64,000 nt of DNA, taken from assembly GCF_007565055.1 (NCBI RefSeq), contig NC_044563.1, positions 96,743,489-96,807,488 on the forward strand. The letters are read 5' to 3'. The number at the start of each line of letters is the position of its first letter. The first letter of the stretch is position 1. The notes below the pieces were generated by a model, which was given only the letters and a program-made list of their open reading frames with translations, made no database searches and had not been told where the DNA came from. This document shows, one piece after another, positions 33,334-45,239 of this stretch. Origin of the DNA: Rhinopithecus roxellana. Lineage: Eukaryota; Chordata; Mammalia; Primates; Cercopithecidae. A program made the position numbers and the translations under genes.

Positions 33334-34352
33334 ATAGGGAGAAACCAGAGCAGAAAAGCTGAAAATTCCAAAAACTAGACTGCCTCTTCTCCTCCAAAGG
33401 ACTGCAGCTCTTCACCAGCAAGGGAACAAAACTAGATGGAAAAATGAGTTTGACAAGTTGACAGAAGTAGGCTTCAGAAGGTTGGTAATAACAAACTTCT
33501 CTGAGCTAAAGGAGCATGTTCTAACCCATCACAAGGAAGCTAAAACCCTTGAAAAAAGGTTAGACAAATGGCTCACTCAAACAGTATAGAGAAGACCTTA
33601 AATGACCTGATGGAGCTGAAAAACCAAAGCACAAGAACTTCATGATGCATGCACAAGTTTCGATTGCTTTTCGAAATTCAAATTTAAATTTCAATTTGAT
33701 CAAGTGGAAGAAAGGATATCAGTGATTGAAGATCAAATTAATGAAATAAAATGAGAAGACAAAATTAGAGGAGAAAAAGAATGAAAACAAATTAACAAAC
33801 CCTCCAAGAAATATGGGACTATGTGAAAAGACCAAATCTATGTTTGATTGGTGTAACTGAAAGTGATGGGGAGAATGGAATCAAGTTAGAAAACACTTTT
33901 CAGGATATCATCCAGGAGAACATCCCCAACCTAGCAAGGCAGGCCAACATTCAAATTCAGGAAATACAGAGAACACCACAAAGATATTCCTCAAGAAGAG
34001 CAACTTTAAGACACATAATTTTTTCAGATTCAATATGGTTGAAATGAAGGAAAAAATATTAAGGGCAGCCAGAGAGAAAGGTCGGGATACCCACAAAGGA
34101 AAGCCCATCAAACTAACAGCAGATCTCTCTGCAGAAATCCTACAAGCAAAAAGAGAGTGGGGGCCAATATTCAACATTCTAAAAGAAAAGAATTTTCCAC
34201 CCAGAAATTCATATCCAGCCAAACTAAGCTTCATAAGTGAAGGAGAAATAAAATCTTCTACAGACAAGCAAATGCAGAGAGATTTTGTAACCACCAGGAC
34301 AGCCTTACAAGAGCTCCTGAAGGAAGCACTAAACATGGAAAGGAACAACTAG
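33334..34352 (+). pseudogene. L1-B ORF1, start codon lost and frame broken
   Basis: The start codon is ATA (33334-33336) where L1-A and L1-C have ATG. An early in-frame TAG (near 33376) and indels follow in the coiled coil. RRM text is recognisable from about 33823 (KRPNLCLIGVTESDGENGIK) and the C-terminal domain at 34035-34352, in different frames. The terminal TAG lies at 34350-34352. The product would have been the L1 RNA chaperone. Confidence 0.92.
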
Positions 34353-35650
34353 TCCCAGCCACTATGAAAAGATGTCAAATTGTAAAGATCATAGACACTA
34401 TGAAGAAACTGCATCAACTAATGGGCAAAATAACCAGCTAACATCATAATGACAGGATCAAATTCACATATAGCAATATTAACCTTAAATGTAAATGAGC
34501 TAAATGCCCCAGTTAAAAGACACAGACTGGCAAATTGGATAAAGAGTCAAGATCCACCAGTGTGCTGTATTCAGGAGACCCATCTCATGTGCAGAGACAT
34601 ACATAGGCTCAAAATAAAGGGATGGAAGAAGATCTACCGAGCAAATGGAAAGCAAAAAAAAGCAGGGGTTGCAATCCTAGTCTCTGATAAAACAGACTTT
34701 AAACCAACAAATATCAAAAGAGATAAAGAAAGCCATTACATAATGGTAAGGGGATCAATTCAACAGGAAGAGGTAACTATCCTAAATATATATGCACCCA
34801 ATACAGGAGCATGCAGATTCATAAAGCAAGTCCATAGAGACCTACAAAGAGATTGAGACTCCCGCACAATAATAGTGGGAGACTTTAACACCCCACTGTC
34901 AATATTAGACAGATTAACAAGACAGAAGGAAAACAAGGACATCCAGGACTTGAACTCAGCTCTGGACCAAGCAGACCTAAAAGACATCTACAGAACCCTC
35001 CACCCCAAATCAACAGAATATACATTCTTCTTAGCACCACATCACACTTATTCTAAAATTGACCACATAATTGGAAGTAAAACACTCCTCAGCAAATATA
35101 AAAGAACAGTAATCACAACAAAACTGCCTCTCAGACCACAGTGCAATAAAATTAGATCTCAGGATTAAGAAATTCACTCAAAACAGCACAATTACATGGA
35201 AACTGAACAACATGGTTCTGAATGACTACTGGGTAAATAACAAAATGAAGACGGAAGTAAAGATGTTCTTTGAAATCAATGAGAACAAAAACACAACATA
35301 CCAGAATCTCTGGGACACATTTAAAGCAGTCTGTAGAGGGAAATTTATAGCACTAAATGCCCACAAGAGAAAGTGGGAAAGATCTAAAATCGATACCCCA
35401 CCATCACAATTAAAAGAACCAGAGAAGTAAGAACAAACACATTCGAAAGCTAGCAGAAGGCAAGAAATAATGAAGACCAGAGCAGAACTGAAGGAGATAG
35501 AGACACAAAAAAAAACCCTTCAAAAAATCAATGAATACAGGAGCCAATTTTTTTTAAAAAAGACCAACAAAATAGATAGACCACTAGCAAGACTAATAAA
35601 GAAGAAAAGAGAGAAGAATCAAATAGACACAATTAAAAATGATAAAGGGG

Positions 35651-36692
35651 GGCAGAGCAAGATGGCTGAATAGGAACAGCTCCAGTCTCCAGTTCCCAGC
35701 ACGAGCGACACAGAAGACAGGTGATTTCTGCATTTTCAACTGAGGTACTGGGTTTATCTCACTAGGGAGTGCCAGACAATCGGTGCTGGTCAGCTGTTGC
35801 AGCCCGACCAGCGAGAGCTGAAGCAGGGCGAGGCATCACCTCACATGGGAAGCACAAGGGGGAAGGGAATCCCTTTTCCTAGCCAGGGGAACTGAGACAC
35901 ACAACACCTGGAAAATCGGGTAACTCCCACCCCAATACTGCACTTTAAGCAAACAGGCACACCAGGAGATTATATCCCACACCTGGCCGGGAGGGTCCCA
36001 CACCCACGGAGCCTTCCTCATTGCTAGCACAGCAGTCTGCGATCTAACTGCAAGGCAGCAGCGAGGCTGGGGGAGGGGTGCCCGCCATTGCTGAGGCTGA
36101 AGTAGGTAAACAAAGCCCTGGGAAGATCCAACTGGGTGGAGCTCACAGTAGCTCAAGGAGGTCTGCCAGTCTCTGTAGACTCCACCTCTAAGGACAGGGC
36201 ACAGCTAAACAACAACAATAACAACCAAAAAAAAAAAAGCAGCAGAAACCTCTGCAGACGCAAACGACTCTGTCTGACAGCTTTGAAGAGAGCAGTGGAT
36301 CTCCCAACACGGAGGTTGAGATCTGAGAACGGACAGACTGCCTGCTCAAGTGGGTCCCTGACCCCTGAGTAGCCTAACTGGGAGACATCCTCCACTAGGG
36401 GCAGACCAACACCCCACACCTCACACGGTGGAGTACACCCCTGAGAGGAAGCTTCCAAAGCAAGAATCAGACAGGTACACTCACTGTTCAGCAGTATTCT
36501 ATCTTCTGCAGCCTCTGCTGCTGACACCCAGGCAAACAGGGTCTGGAGTGGACCTCAAGCAATCTCCAACAGACCTACAGCTGAGGGGCCTGACTGTTAG
36601 AAGGAAAACTAACAAACAGGAAGGACACCCACACCAAAACCCCATCAGTACGTCACCATCATCAACGACCAGAGGCAGATAAAACCACAAAG
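35651..36692 (+). promoter_or_regulatory. L1-C 5' UTR / internal promoter region
   Basis: It is nearly collinear with the L1-A 5' UTR. A CAAGATGG motif at 35658-35665 sits at the YY1 position. Relative to L1-A there is an A-rich expansion of CAA repeats near 36208-36239. An antisense open frame spans part of it but lacks an ATG. Confidence 0.83.
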
Positions 36693-37709
36693 ATGGGGAA
36701 AAAGCAGGGCAGAAAAGCTGGAAATTCAAAAAATGAGAGCACATCTCCCCCTCCAAAGGAACGCAGCTCATCGCCAGCAACAGATCAAAGCTGGACGGAG
36801 AATGACTTTCATGAGATGAGAGAAGAAGGCTTCAGACCATCAAACTTCTCAGAGCTAAAGGAGGAATTACATACCCAGCGCAAAGAAACTAAAAATCTTG
36901 TAAAAAGAGTGGAAGAATTGATAACCAGAATAATTAATGCAGAGAAGGCCATAAACGAACTGACAGAGATGAAAACCATGACACGAGAAATACATGACAA
37001 ATGCACAAGCTTCAGTAACCGACTCGATCAACTGGAAGAAAGAGTATCAGCGACTGAGGATCAAATGAAGGAAATGAAGTGAGAAGAGAAGTCTAAAGAA
37101 AAAAGAAGAAAAAGAAATGAACAAAGCCTGCAAGAAGTATGGGATTACGTAAAAAGACCAAATCTACGTCTGATTGGAGTGCCTGAAAGTGAGGGAGAAA
37201 ATGGAACCAAGTTGGAAAACACTCTTCAGGATATCATCCAGGAGAACTTCCCCAACCTAGTAGGGCAGGCCAACATTCAAATTCAGGAAATACAGAGAAC
37301 ACCACAAAGATACTCCTCGAGAAGAGCAACTCCAAGACACATAATTGCCAGATTCACCAAAGTTGAAATGAAGGAAAAAATCTTAAGGGCAGCCAGAGAG
37401 AAAGGTCGGGTTACCCACAAAGGGAAGCCCATCAGACTAACAGCAGATCTCTCAGCCGAAACTCTACAAGCCAGAAGAGAGTGGGGGCCAATATTCAACA
37501 TTCTTAAAGAAAAGAATTTTCAACCCAGAATTTCATATCCAGCCAAACTAAGTTTCATAAGTGAAGGAGAAATAAAATCCTTTACAGATAAGCAAATGCT
37601 TAGAGATTTTGTCACCACCAGGCCTGCCTTACAAGAGACCCTGAAGGAAGCACTAAACATGGAAAGGAACAACCGGTACCAGTCATTGCAAAAACATGCC
37701 AAAATGTAA
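36693..37709 (+). pseudogene. L1-C ORF1, one premature stop at codon 130
   Basis: The 339-codon frame has the same length as L1-A ORF1 and no indel. TGA at 37080-37082 (codon 130) splits it into a 129-residue coiled-coil part and an open RRM-plus-C-terminal part (37179-37709 from the next ATG). L1-A has CAA at the same codon. The ancestral codon was probably CGA, with each copy showing one CpG transition. Arg159 is retained here (CTACGTCTG near 37166), unlike in L1-A. Confidence 0.95.
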
Positions 37710-37772
37710 AGACCATCGAGGCTAGGAAGAAACCGCATCAACTAACGAGCAAAATAACCAGTTAATATCATA

Positions 37773-40700
37773 ATGGCAGGATCAAGTTGACACATAACAA
37801 TATTAACCTTAAATGGTAATGGACTAAATGGTCCAATTAAAAGACACAGACTGGCAAACTGGATAAAGAGTCAAGACCCATCGGTCTGCTGTATTCAGGA
37901 GACCCATCTCACATGCAGAGACATACATAGGCTCAAAATAAAGGGATGGAGGAAGATCTACCAAGCAAATGGAGAACAAAAAGAAGCAGGGGTTGCAATA
38001 CTAGTCTCTGATAAAACAGACTTTAAACCATCAAAGATCAAAAGAGACAAAGAAGGCCATTACATAATGGTAAAGGGATCAATTCAACAGGAAGAGCTAA
38101 CTCTCCTAAATATATATGCACCCAATACAGGAGCACCCAGATTCATAAAGCAAGTCCTTAGAGACTTACAAAGAGACTTAGACTCCCATATAATAACAAT
38201 GTGAGACTTCAACACCCCACTGTCAACATTAGACAGATCAACGAGACAGAAAGTTAACAAGGATATTCAGGAATTGAACTCATCTCTGCACCAAGCGGAC
38301 CTAATAGACATCTACAGAACTCTCCACCCCAAATCAACAGAATATACATTCTTCTCAGCACCACATCGCACTTATTCCAAAATTGACCACATAATTGGAA
38401 GTAAAGCACTCCTCAGCAAATGTACAAGAACAGAAATTATAACAAACTGTCTCTCAGACCACAGTGCAATCAAACTAGAACTCAGGACTAAGAAACTCAA
38501 TCAAAACCGCTCAACTACATGGAAACTGAACAAACTGCTCCTGAATGACTACTGGGTACATAACGAAATGAAGGCAGAAATAAAGATGTTCTTTGAAACC
38601 AATGAGAACAAAGATACAACATACCAGAATCTCTGGGACACATTTAAAGCAGTGTGTAGAGGGAAATTTATAGCACTAAATGCCCACAAGAGAAAGCAAG
38701 AAAGATCTAAAATTGACACCCTAACATCACAATTAAAAGAACTAGAGAAGCAAGAGCAAACACATTCAAAAGCTAGCAGAAGCCAAGAAATAACTAAGAT
38801 CAGAGCAGAACTGAAGGAGATAGAGACACAAAAAACCCTCCAAAAAATCAATGAATCCAGGAGTTGGTTTTTTGAAAAGATCAACAAAATTGATTGACCG
38901 CTAGCAAGACTAATAAAGAAGAAAAGAGAGAAGAATCAAATAGTCGCAATAAAAAAATGATAAAGGGGATATCACCACCAACCCCACAGAAATACAAACT
39001 ACCATCAGAGAATACTATAAACCTCTATGCAAATCAACTAGAAAATCTAGAAGAAATGGATAATTTCCTGGACACTTACACTCTCCCAAGACTAAACCAG
39101 GAATAAGCTGAATCCCTGAATAGCCCAATAGCAGGCTCTGAAATTGAGGCAATAATTAATAGCCTACCAACCAAAAGAAGTCCAGGACCAGATGGATTCA
39201 CAGCCGAATTCTACCAGAGGTACAACGAGGAGCTGGTACCATTCCTTCTGAAACTATTCCAATCAATAGAAAAAGAGGGAATCCTCCCTAACTCATTTTA
39301 TGAGGCCAACATTATCCTGATACCAAAGCCTAGTAGAGACACAACAAAAAAAGAGAATTTTAGACCAATATCCCTGATGAACATCGATGCAAAAATCCTC
39401 AATAAAATACTGGCAAACCGGATCCAACAGCACATCAAAAAGCTTATCCACCATGATCAAGTGGGCTTCATCCCTGGGATGCAAGGCTGGTTCAACATAC
39501 GCAAATCAATAAACGTAATCCAGCATATAAACAGAACCAAAGACAAAAACCACATGATTATCTCAATAGATGCAGAAAAGGCCTTTGACAAAATTCAACA
39601 GCCCTTCATGCTAAAAACGCTCAATAAATTCGGTATTGATGGAACGTATCTCAAAATAATAAGAGCTATTTATGGCAAACCCACAGCCAATATCATACTG
39701 AATGGGCAAAAACTTGAAAAATTCCCTTTGAAAACTGGCATAAGACAGGGATGCCCTCTCTCACCACTCCTATTCAACATAGTGTTGGAAGTTCTGGCTA
39801 GGGCAATCAGGCAAGAGAAAGAAATAAAGGGTATTCAGTTAGGAAAAGAAGAAGTCAAATTGTCCCTGTTTGCAGATGACATGATTGTATATTTAGAAAA
39901 CCCCATTGTCTCAGCCCAAAATCTCCTTAAGCTGATAAGCAACTTCAGCAAAGTCTCAGGATACAAAATTAATGTGCAAAAATCACAAGCATTCTTATAC
40001 ACCAGTAACAGATAAACAGAGAGCCAAATCAGGAATGAACTTCCATTCACAATTGCTTCAAAGAGAATAAAATACCTAGGAATACAACTTACAAGGGATG
40101 TAAAGGACCTCTTCAAGGAGAACTACAAACCACTGCTCAGTGAAATCAAAGAGGACACTAACAAATGGAAGAACATACCATGCTCATGGATAGGAAGAAT
40201 CAATATCGTGAATATGGCCATACTGCCCAAGGTTATTTATAGATTCAATGCCATCCCCATCAAGCTACCAATGAGTTTCTTCACAGAATTGGAAAAAACT
40301 GCTTTAAAGTTCATATGGAACCAAAAAAGAGCCCACATTGCCAAGACAATCCTAAGTCAAAAGAACAAAGCTGGAGGCATCACAATACCTGACTTCAAAC
40401 TATACTACAAGGCTACAGTAACCAAAACAGCATGGTACTGGTACCAAAACAGAGATATAGACCAATGGAACAGAACAGAGTACTCAGAAATAATACCACA
40501 CATCTACAGCCATCTGATCTTTGATAAACCTGAGAAAAACAAGAAATGGGGAAAGGATTCCCTATTTAATAAATGGTGCTGGGAAAATCTGCTGGCCATA
40601 AGTAGAAAGCTGAAATTGGATCCTTTCCTTACTCCTTATACGAAAATTAATTCAAGATGGATTAGAGACTTAAACGTTAGACCTAATACCATAAAAACCC

Positions 40701-41599
40701 TAGAAGAAAACCTAGGTAATACCATTCAGGACACAGGCATGGGCAAGGACTTCATGTCTAAAACACCAAAAGCAACAGCAGCAAAAGCCAAAATTGACAA
40801 ATGGGATCTCATTAAACTAAAGAGCTTCTGCACAGCAAAAGAAACTACCATCAGAGTGAACAGGCAACCTACAGAATGGGAGAAAATTTTTGCAATCTAC
40901 TCATCTGACAAAGGGCTAATATCCAGAACCTACAAAGAACTCAAACAAATTTACAAGAAAAAAACAAACAACCCCATCAAAAAGTGGGCAAAGGATATGA
41001 ATAGACATTTCTCAAAAGAAGACATTCATACAGCCAACAGACACATGAAACAATGCTCATCATCACTGGCCATCAGAGAAATGCAAATCAAAACCACAAT
41101 GAGATACCATCTCACACCAGTTAGAATGGCAATCATTAAAAAGTCAGGAAACAACAGGTGCTGGAGAGGATGTGGAGAAATAGGAACACTTTTACACTTG
41201 TGGTGGGATTGTAAACTAGTTCAACCATTATGGAAAACAGTATGGCGATTCCTCAAGGATCTGGAACTAGAAGTACCATACGACCCAGCCATCCCATTAC
41301 TGGGTATATACCCAAAGGATTATAAATCATGCTGCTATAAAGACACATGCACACGTATGTTTACTGCGGCACTATTCACAATAGCAAAGACTTGGAATCA
41401 ACCCAAATGTCCATCAGTGACAGACTGGATTAAGAAAATGTGGCACATATACACCATGGAATACTATGCAGCCATAAAAAAGGATGAATTTGTGTCCTTT
41501 GTAGGGACATGGATGCAGCTGGAAACCATCATTCTCAGCAAACTATCACAAGAACAGAAAACCAAACACCGCATGGTCTCACTCATAGGTGGGAACTGA
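37773..41599 (+). pseudogene. L1-C ORF2, multiple stops
   Basis: ATG at 37773 is followed by TGA at codon 6. Another TGA (38202-38204) replaces the Gly of the GDFN endonuclease motif. Further stops follow the SWFFEKINKID segment (near 38895) and lie near 39105 and 40014 (CAA to TAA). The FADD active site (39869-39880) and a 463-codon C-terminal segment (40208-41599) remain open. Domains are otherwise complete, so this is point decay of a full-length copy. Confidence 0.95.
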
Positions 41600-41839
41600 A
41601 CAATGGGATCACCTGGACTCGGGAAGGGGAACATTACACACCGGGACCTATCACGGGGAGGGGGGAGGAGGGAGGGATTGCACTGGGAGTTATACCTGAT
41701 GTAAATGACGAGTTGATGGGTGCTCACGAGTTGATGGGTGCAGCACACCAACATGGCGCAAGTATACATATGTAACAAACCTGCACATTATGCACATGTA
41801 CCCTAGAACTTAAAGTATAATAAAAAAATTTAAAAAATA
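41600..41839 (+). other. L1-C 3' UTR and A-tail
   Basis: It contains GGGAGGGGGGAGGAGGGAGGG (G-rich, about 41655-41675), the paired 18-bp units (41707-41724 and 41725-41742), and an AATAAA at the start of a short, T-interrupted tail (41818-41839). Confidence 0.9.
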
Positions 41840-42303
41840 AAAAATGATAAAGGGGATATCACCACTGATTCCACAGAAATACAAACTACCACCAGAGAAT
41901 GCTATAAACACCTCTATGCGAATAAACTAGAAAATCTAGAAAAAATGCATAAATTCCTGGACACATACACTCTCCCAAGACTAAACCAGGAAGAAGTTGA
42001 ATCTCTGAATAGACCCATAACAGGTTCTGAAATTGAGGCAATAATTAATAGCCTACCAACCAAAACAAGTACAGGATCAGTCAGATTCACAGCCAAATTC
42101 TACCTGAGGTACAAAGAGGGGCTGGTACCATTCCTTCAGAAACTATTCCAATCAATAGAAAAAGAGGGAATCCTCCCTAACTCATTTAATGAGGTCAGCA
42201 TCATGCTGATAACAAAGCCTGGCAGAGACACAACAAAAAAGAGAATTTTAGGCCAATATCCCTGATAAATATTGGTGTGAATATCCTCAATAAAATACTG
42301 GCA

Positions 42304-42417
42304 GGAGAATGGCGTGAACCCAAGAGGCAGAACTTGCAGTGAGCCATGATTCCACCACTGCACTCCAGCCTGGGCGACAGAACAAGACTCCATCTCAAAA
42401 AATATGTGAATAAAAAT
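42304..42417 (+). mobile_element. 5'-truncated Alu (right-arm end) in L1-B ORF2
   Basis: The insert runs from GGAGAATGGCGTGAACCC to CTCCATCTCAAAAAATATG with a mixed tail. AAATACTGGCA occurs at 42293-42303 and at 42418-42428, giving an 11-bp target-site duplication (the last bases may overlap Alu sequence). Confidence 0.92.
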
Positions 42418-44840
42418 AAATACTGGCAAACCGAATCCAGCAGCACATGAGAAAGCTTATTCACCACGATCAAGTCGACTTCATACCTGGGATGCAAGGC
42501 TGATTCAACTTATGCAAATCAATAAACATAATCCATCACATAAACAGACCAATGACAAAAACCACATGATTATCTCAATAGATGCAGAAGAAGACTTCAA
42601 CAAAATTCAACAGGCCTTCATGCTAAAAATTATCAATAAACTAGGTACTGATGGAACGTATCTCAAAATAATAAGAGCTATTTATGACAAACCCACAGCC
42701 AATACCATACTGGAAGCAAAAACTGGAAGCATTCTCTTCGAAATCCAGCATAAAACAAGGATGCCCTCTCTCACCACTCCTATTCAGCAAAGTGTTGGAA
42801 GTTCTGGCCAGGGCATTCAGGCAAGAGAAAGAAAGAAAGCATATTCAATTAGGAAAAGAGGAAGTCAAATTGTCCCTGTTTGCAGATGACATGATTGTAT
42901 ATTTAGAAAACCCCATCGTCTCAGCCCCAAATCTCCTTAAGCTGATAAGCAACTTCAGAAAAGTCTCAGGATACAAAATCAATGTGCAAAAATCACGAGC
43001 ATTCCTATACACCAATAACAGACAAACAGAGAGCCAAACCATGAGTGAATTCCTATTCACAATTATTACAAAGAGAATAAAATACCTAGGAATCCAACTT
43101 ACAAGGGATGTGAAGGACCTCTTCAAGGAGAACTACAAACCACTGCTCAACAAAATGAAAGAGGACATAAACAAATGGAAGAACATTCCATGCTCATGGA
43201 TAGGAAAAATCAATATCGTGAATATGGCCATACTGCCCAAGATAATTTATAGATTCAATGCTATCTCCAACAAGCTACCACTGACTTCCTTCACAGAATT
43301 GGAAAAAACTATTTTAACATTCATATGGAACCAAAACAGAGCCCACATACTCAAGACAATCCTAAGCAAAAAGGACAATGCGTGATGCACGCTACTTGAC
43401 TTCAAACTATACTACAGGGCTATAGTAACCAAAATAGCATGCTGGTGGTACCAAAACAGATATATAGACCAACAGAACAGAACAGAGGCCTCAGAAATAA
43501 CACCACACATCTACAACCATCTGATCTTTGGCAAACCTGACAAAAACAAGCAATGGGAAAAGGATGCCCTATTTAAGAAATGGTGCTGGGAAAACTGGCT
43601 AACCATATGTAGAAAGCTGAAACTGGATGCCTTCCTTACACCTTATACAAAAATTAACTCAAGATGGATTAAAGTCTTAAATGTAAGACCTAAAACCATA
43701 AAAACCCTAGAAGAAAATCTAGGCAATACCATTCAGGACATAGGCATGGGCAAAGACTTCATGACCAAAACACCAAAAGCAATGGTAACAAAAGCCAAAA
43801 TTGACAAATGGGATCGAATTAAACTAAAGAGCTTCTGCACAGCAAAAGAAACTGTCATTGGAGTGCACAAGCAAGCTACAGAATGGGAGAAAAATTTTGC
43901 AATCTACCCATATGACAAAGGGCTAATATCCAGAATCTACAAAGAACTTAAACAAATTTACAAGAAAAAAACAAACAACCCCATCAAAAAGTGGGCAAAA
44001 GATATGAACAGACACTTCTCAAAAGAAGACATTTATGCAGCCAACAGACATATGAAAAAAATGCTCATCATTACTGGTCATCAGAGAAATGCAAATCAAA
44101 ACCACAATGAGATACCAACTCACAGCGGTTAGAATGGTGATCATTAAAAAGTCAGGAAACAACAAATGCTGGAGAGGATGTGGAGAAATAGTAAAGCTTT
44201 TACACTGTTGGTGGGAGTGTAAATTAGTTCAACCATTGTGGAAGAGAGTGTGGTGATTCCTCAAGGATCTAGAACTAGAAATACCATTTGACCCAGTGAC
44301 CCCATTACTGGGTATATACCCAAAGGATTATAAATCATGCTACTATAAAGACACACGCACACATATGTTTATTGTGGCACTATTCACAATAGCAAAGTAT
44401 TGGAACCAGCCCAAATGTCCATCAATGATAGATGGATTAAGACATTGTGGCACATATACACCATGGAATACTATGCAGCCATAAAAAAGGATGAGTTCAT
44501 GTCCTTTGCAGGGACATGGATGAAGCTGTAAACCATCATTCTCAGCAAACTATCACAAGGACAGAAAACCAAGCACTGCATGTTCTCACTCATAGGTGGG
44601 AGCTGAACAATAAGAACACATGGACACATGGCAGGGAACATCATATATCAGGGCCTGTCAAGAGATGGGGGACTGGGGGAGGGATAGCATTAGGAGAAAT
44701 ACCTAATGTGAATGATGAGTTGATAGGTGCAGCAAACCAACATGGCACATGTATACCTATGTAGCAAACCTGCACGTTCTGCACATGTGCCCTAGAACTT
44801 AAAGTATAATTTAAAAATAAATAAATAAAATAAAAAGAAA

Positions 44841-44856
44841 GGCCTTTCTCTTCAGG
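44841..44856 (+). other. Candidate 3'-transduced segment of L1-B
   Basis: After L1-B's first A-rich tail (about 44811-44840), the 16 bases GGCCTTTCTCTTCAGG are non-L1. A second A-rich run (44857-44870) and the right target-site duplication follow. An extra unique segment bounded by two A-tails inside the duplications is the hallmark of read-through past the L1 polyadenylation signal. Confidence 0.7.
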
Positions 44857-44886
44857 AAAAAAGAAGAAAAGAAATATCTGAAACTG

Positions 44887-45239
44887 TGTAATTTCTAATG
44901 AAAAGCGGTTTACTTGTCTCACAGTTCTGCAGGCTGCACAGAAATCATGGTGCCAGCATCTGCTCATCTTCTGGGGAGGCCTCAAGAGCTTTTCCTTATG
45001 GCAGATGAAGTGGTACCAGACATCTCACATGGCGAGAATGGGAGCAAGAGTTGGGTAAGGTGCCACACACTTTTAAACAACCAGATCTAATGAGTACTCA
45101 ATCAATACCATGAGGACAGCACCAAGCCATGAGAGATCTGCCCCCATGACCCAAACACATCCCACCAGGCCCCACCTTCAACTTTGGGAATTACAATTCA
45201 ACATGGGATTTGGTGGTGACATATATTCAAACTATATCA
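44887..45239 (-). mobile_element. MaLR 3' LTR, right piece
   Basis: It continues the LTR after L1-B. TTTCTAATGAAAAGCGG, CACAGTTCTGCAGGCTG, CTGGGGAGGCCTC, GCACCAAGCCATGAGAGATC and CAAACTATATCA are in the same order as in the other LTR. Confidence 0.88.

Larger units (their letters stand above)
35651..41839 (+). mobile_element. Full-length young L1 'L1-C' (about 6.19 kb) inside L1-B
   Basis: The 5' end GGCAGAGCAAGATGGCTGAA follows the duplication AAAAATGATAAAGGGG (35635-35650), which is repeated exactly at 41840-41855. Target preference fits TTTT/AA on the minus strand. The layout is a 5' UTR (35651-36692), ORF1 (36693-37709), ORF2 (37773-41599), a 3' UTR and a short interrupted A-tail. It is closely similar to L1-A along its length and has the same 18-bp 3' UTR duplication (41707-41742). 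Both ORFs have stops. Confidence 0.97.
34449..44606 (+). pseudogene. L1-B ORF2, broken and split by L1-C and an Alu
   Basis: ATG at 34449 opens an endonuclease with DPPVCCIQETHL (near 34550), GDFNTP (near 34877) and further pieces to 35650. The gene resumes at 41856 after L1-C and is cut by an Alu fragment (42304-42417). The FADD active site is readable near 42886. Premature ends include TGA at 34857 and several frameshifts through the RT and C-terminus. The terminal TGA is at 44604-44606. Confidence 0.93.
32306..44867 (+). mobile_element. Full-length L1 'L1-B' (L1PA7-13 age class), split by L1-C
   Basis: The L1-B pieces are 32306-35650 and 41840-44867. The 5' end is GCTTCAAGATGGCTGAATAG. 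Perfect 19-bp target-site duplications AAAGAAATATCTGAAACTG flank it (32287-32305 and 44868-44886). Its 3' UTR has one GATGAGTTGATAGGTGCA unit where the younger L1s have two, and it reads AATAAGAACACATGGACAC where they read GATCACTTGGACTCGGG. It carries a short extra segment between two A-rich tails (44841-44856), suggesting 3' transduction. Both ORFs are broken. Confidence 0.93.

Noticed and set aside
42684..43385. 233-codon RT-like ORF as a possible separate gene.
   Set aside because: It is part of L1-B ORF2 between frameshifts, collinear with L1-A and L1-C.
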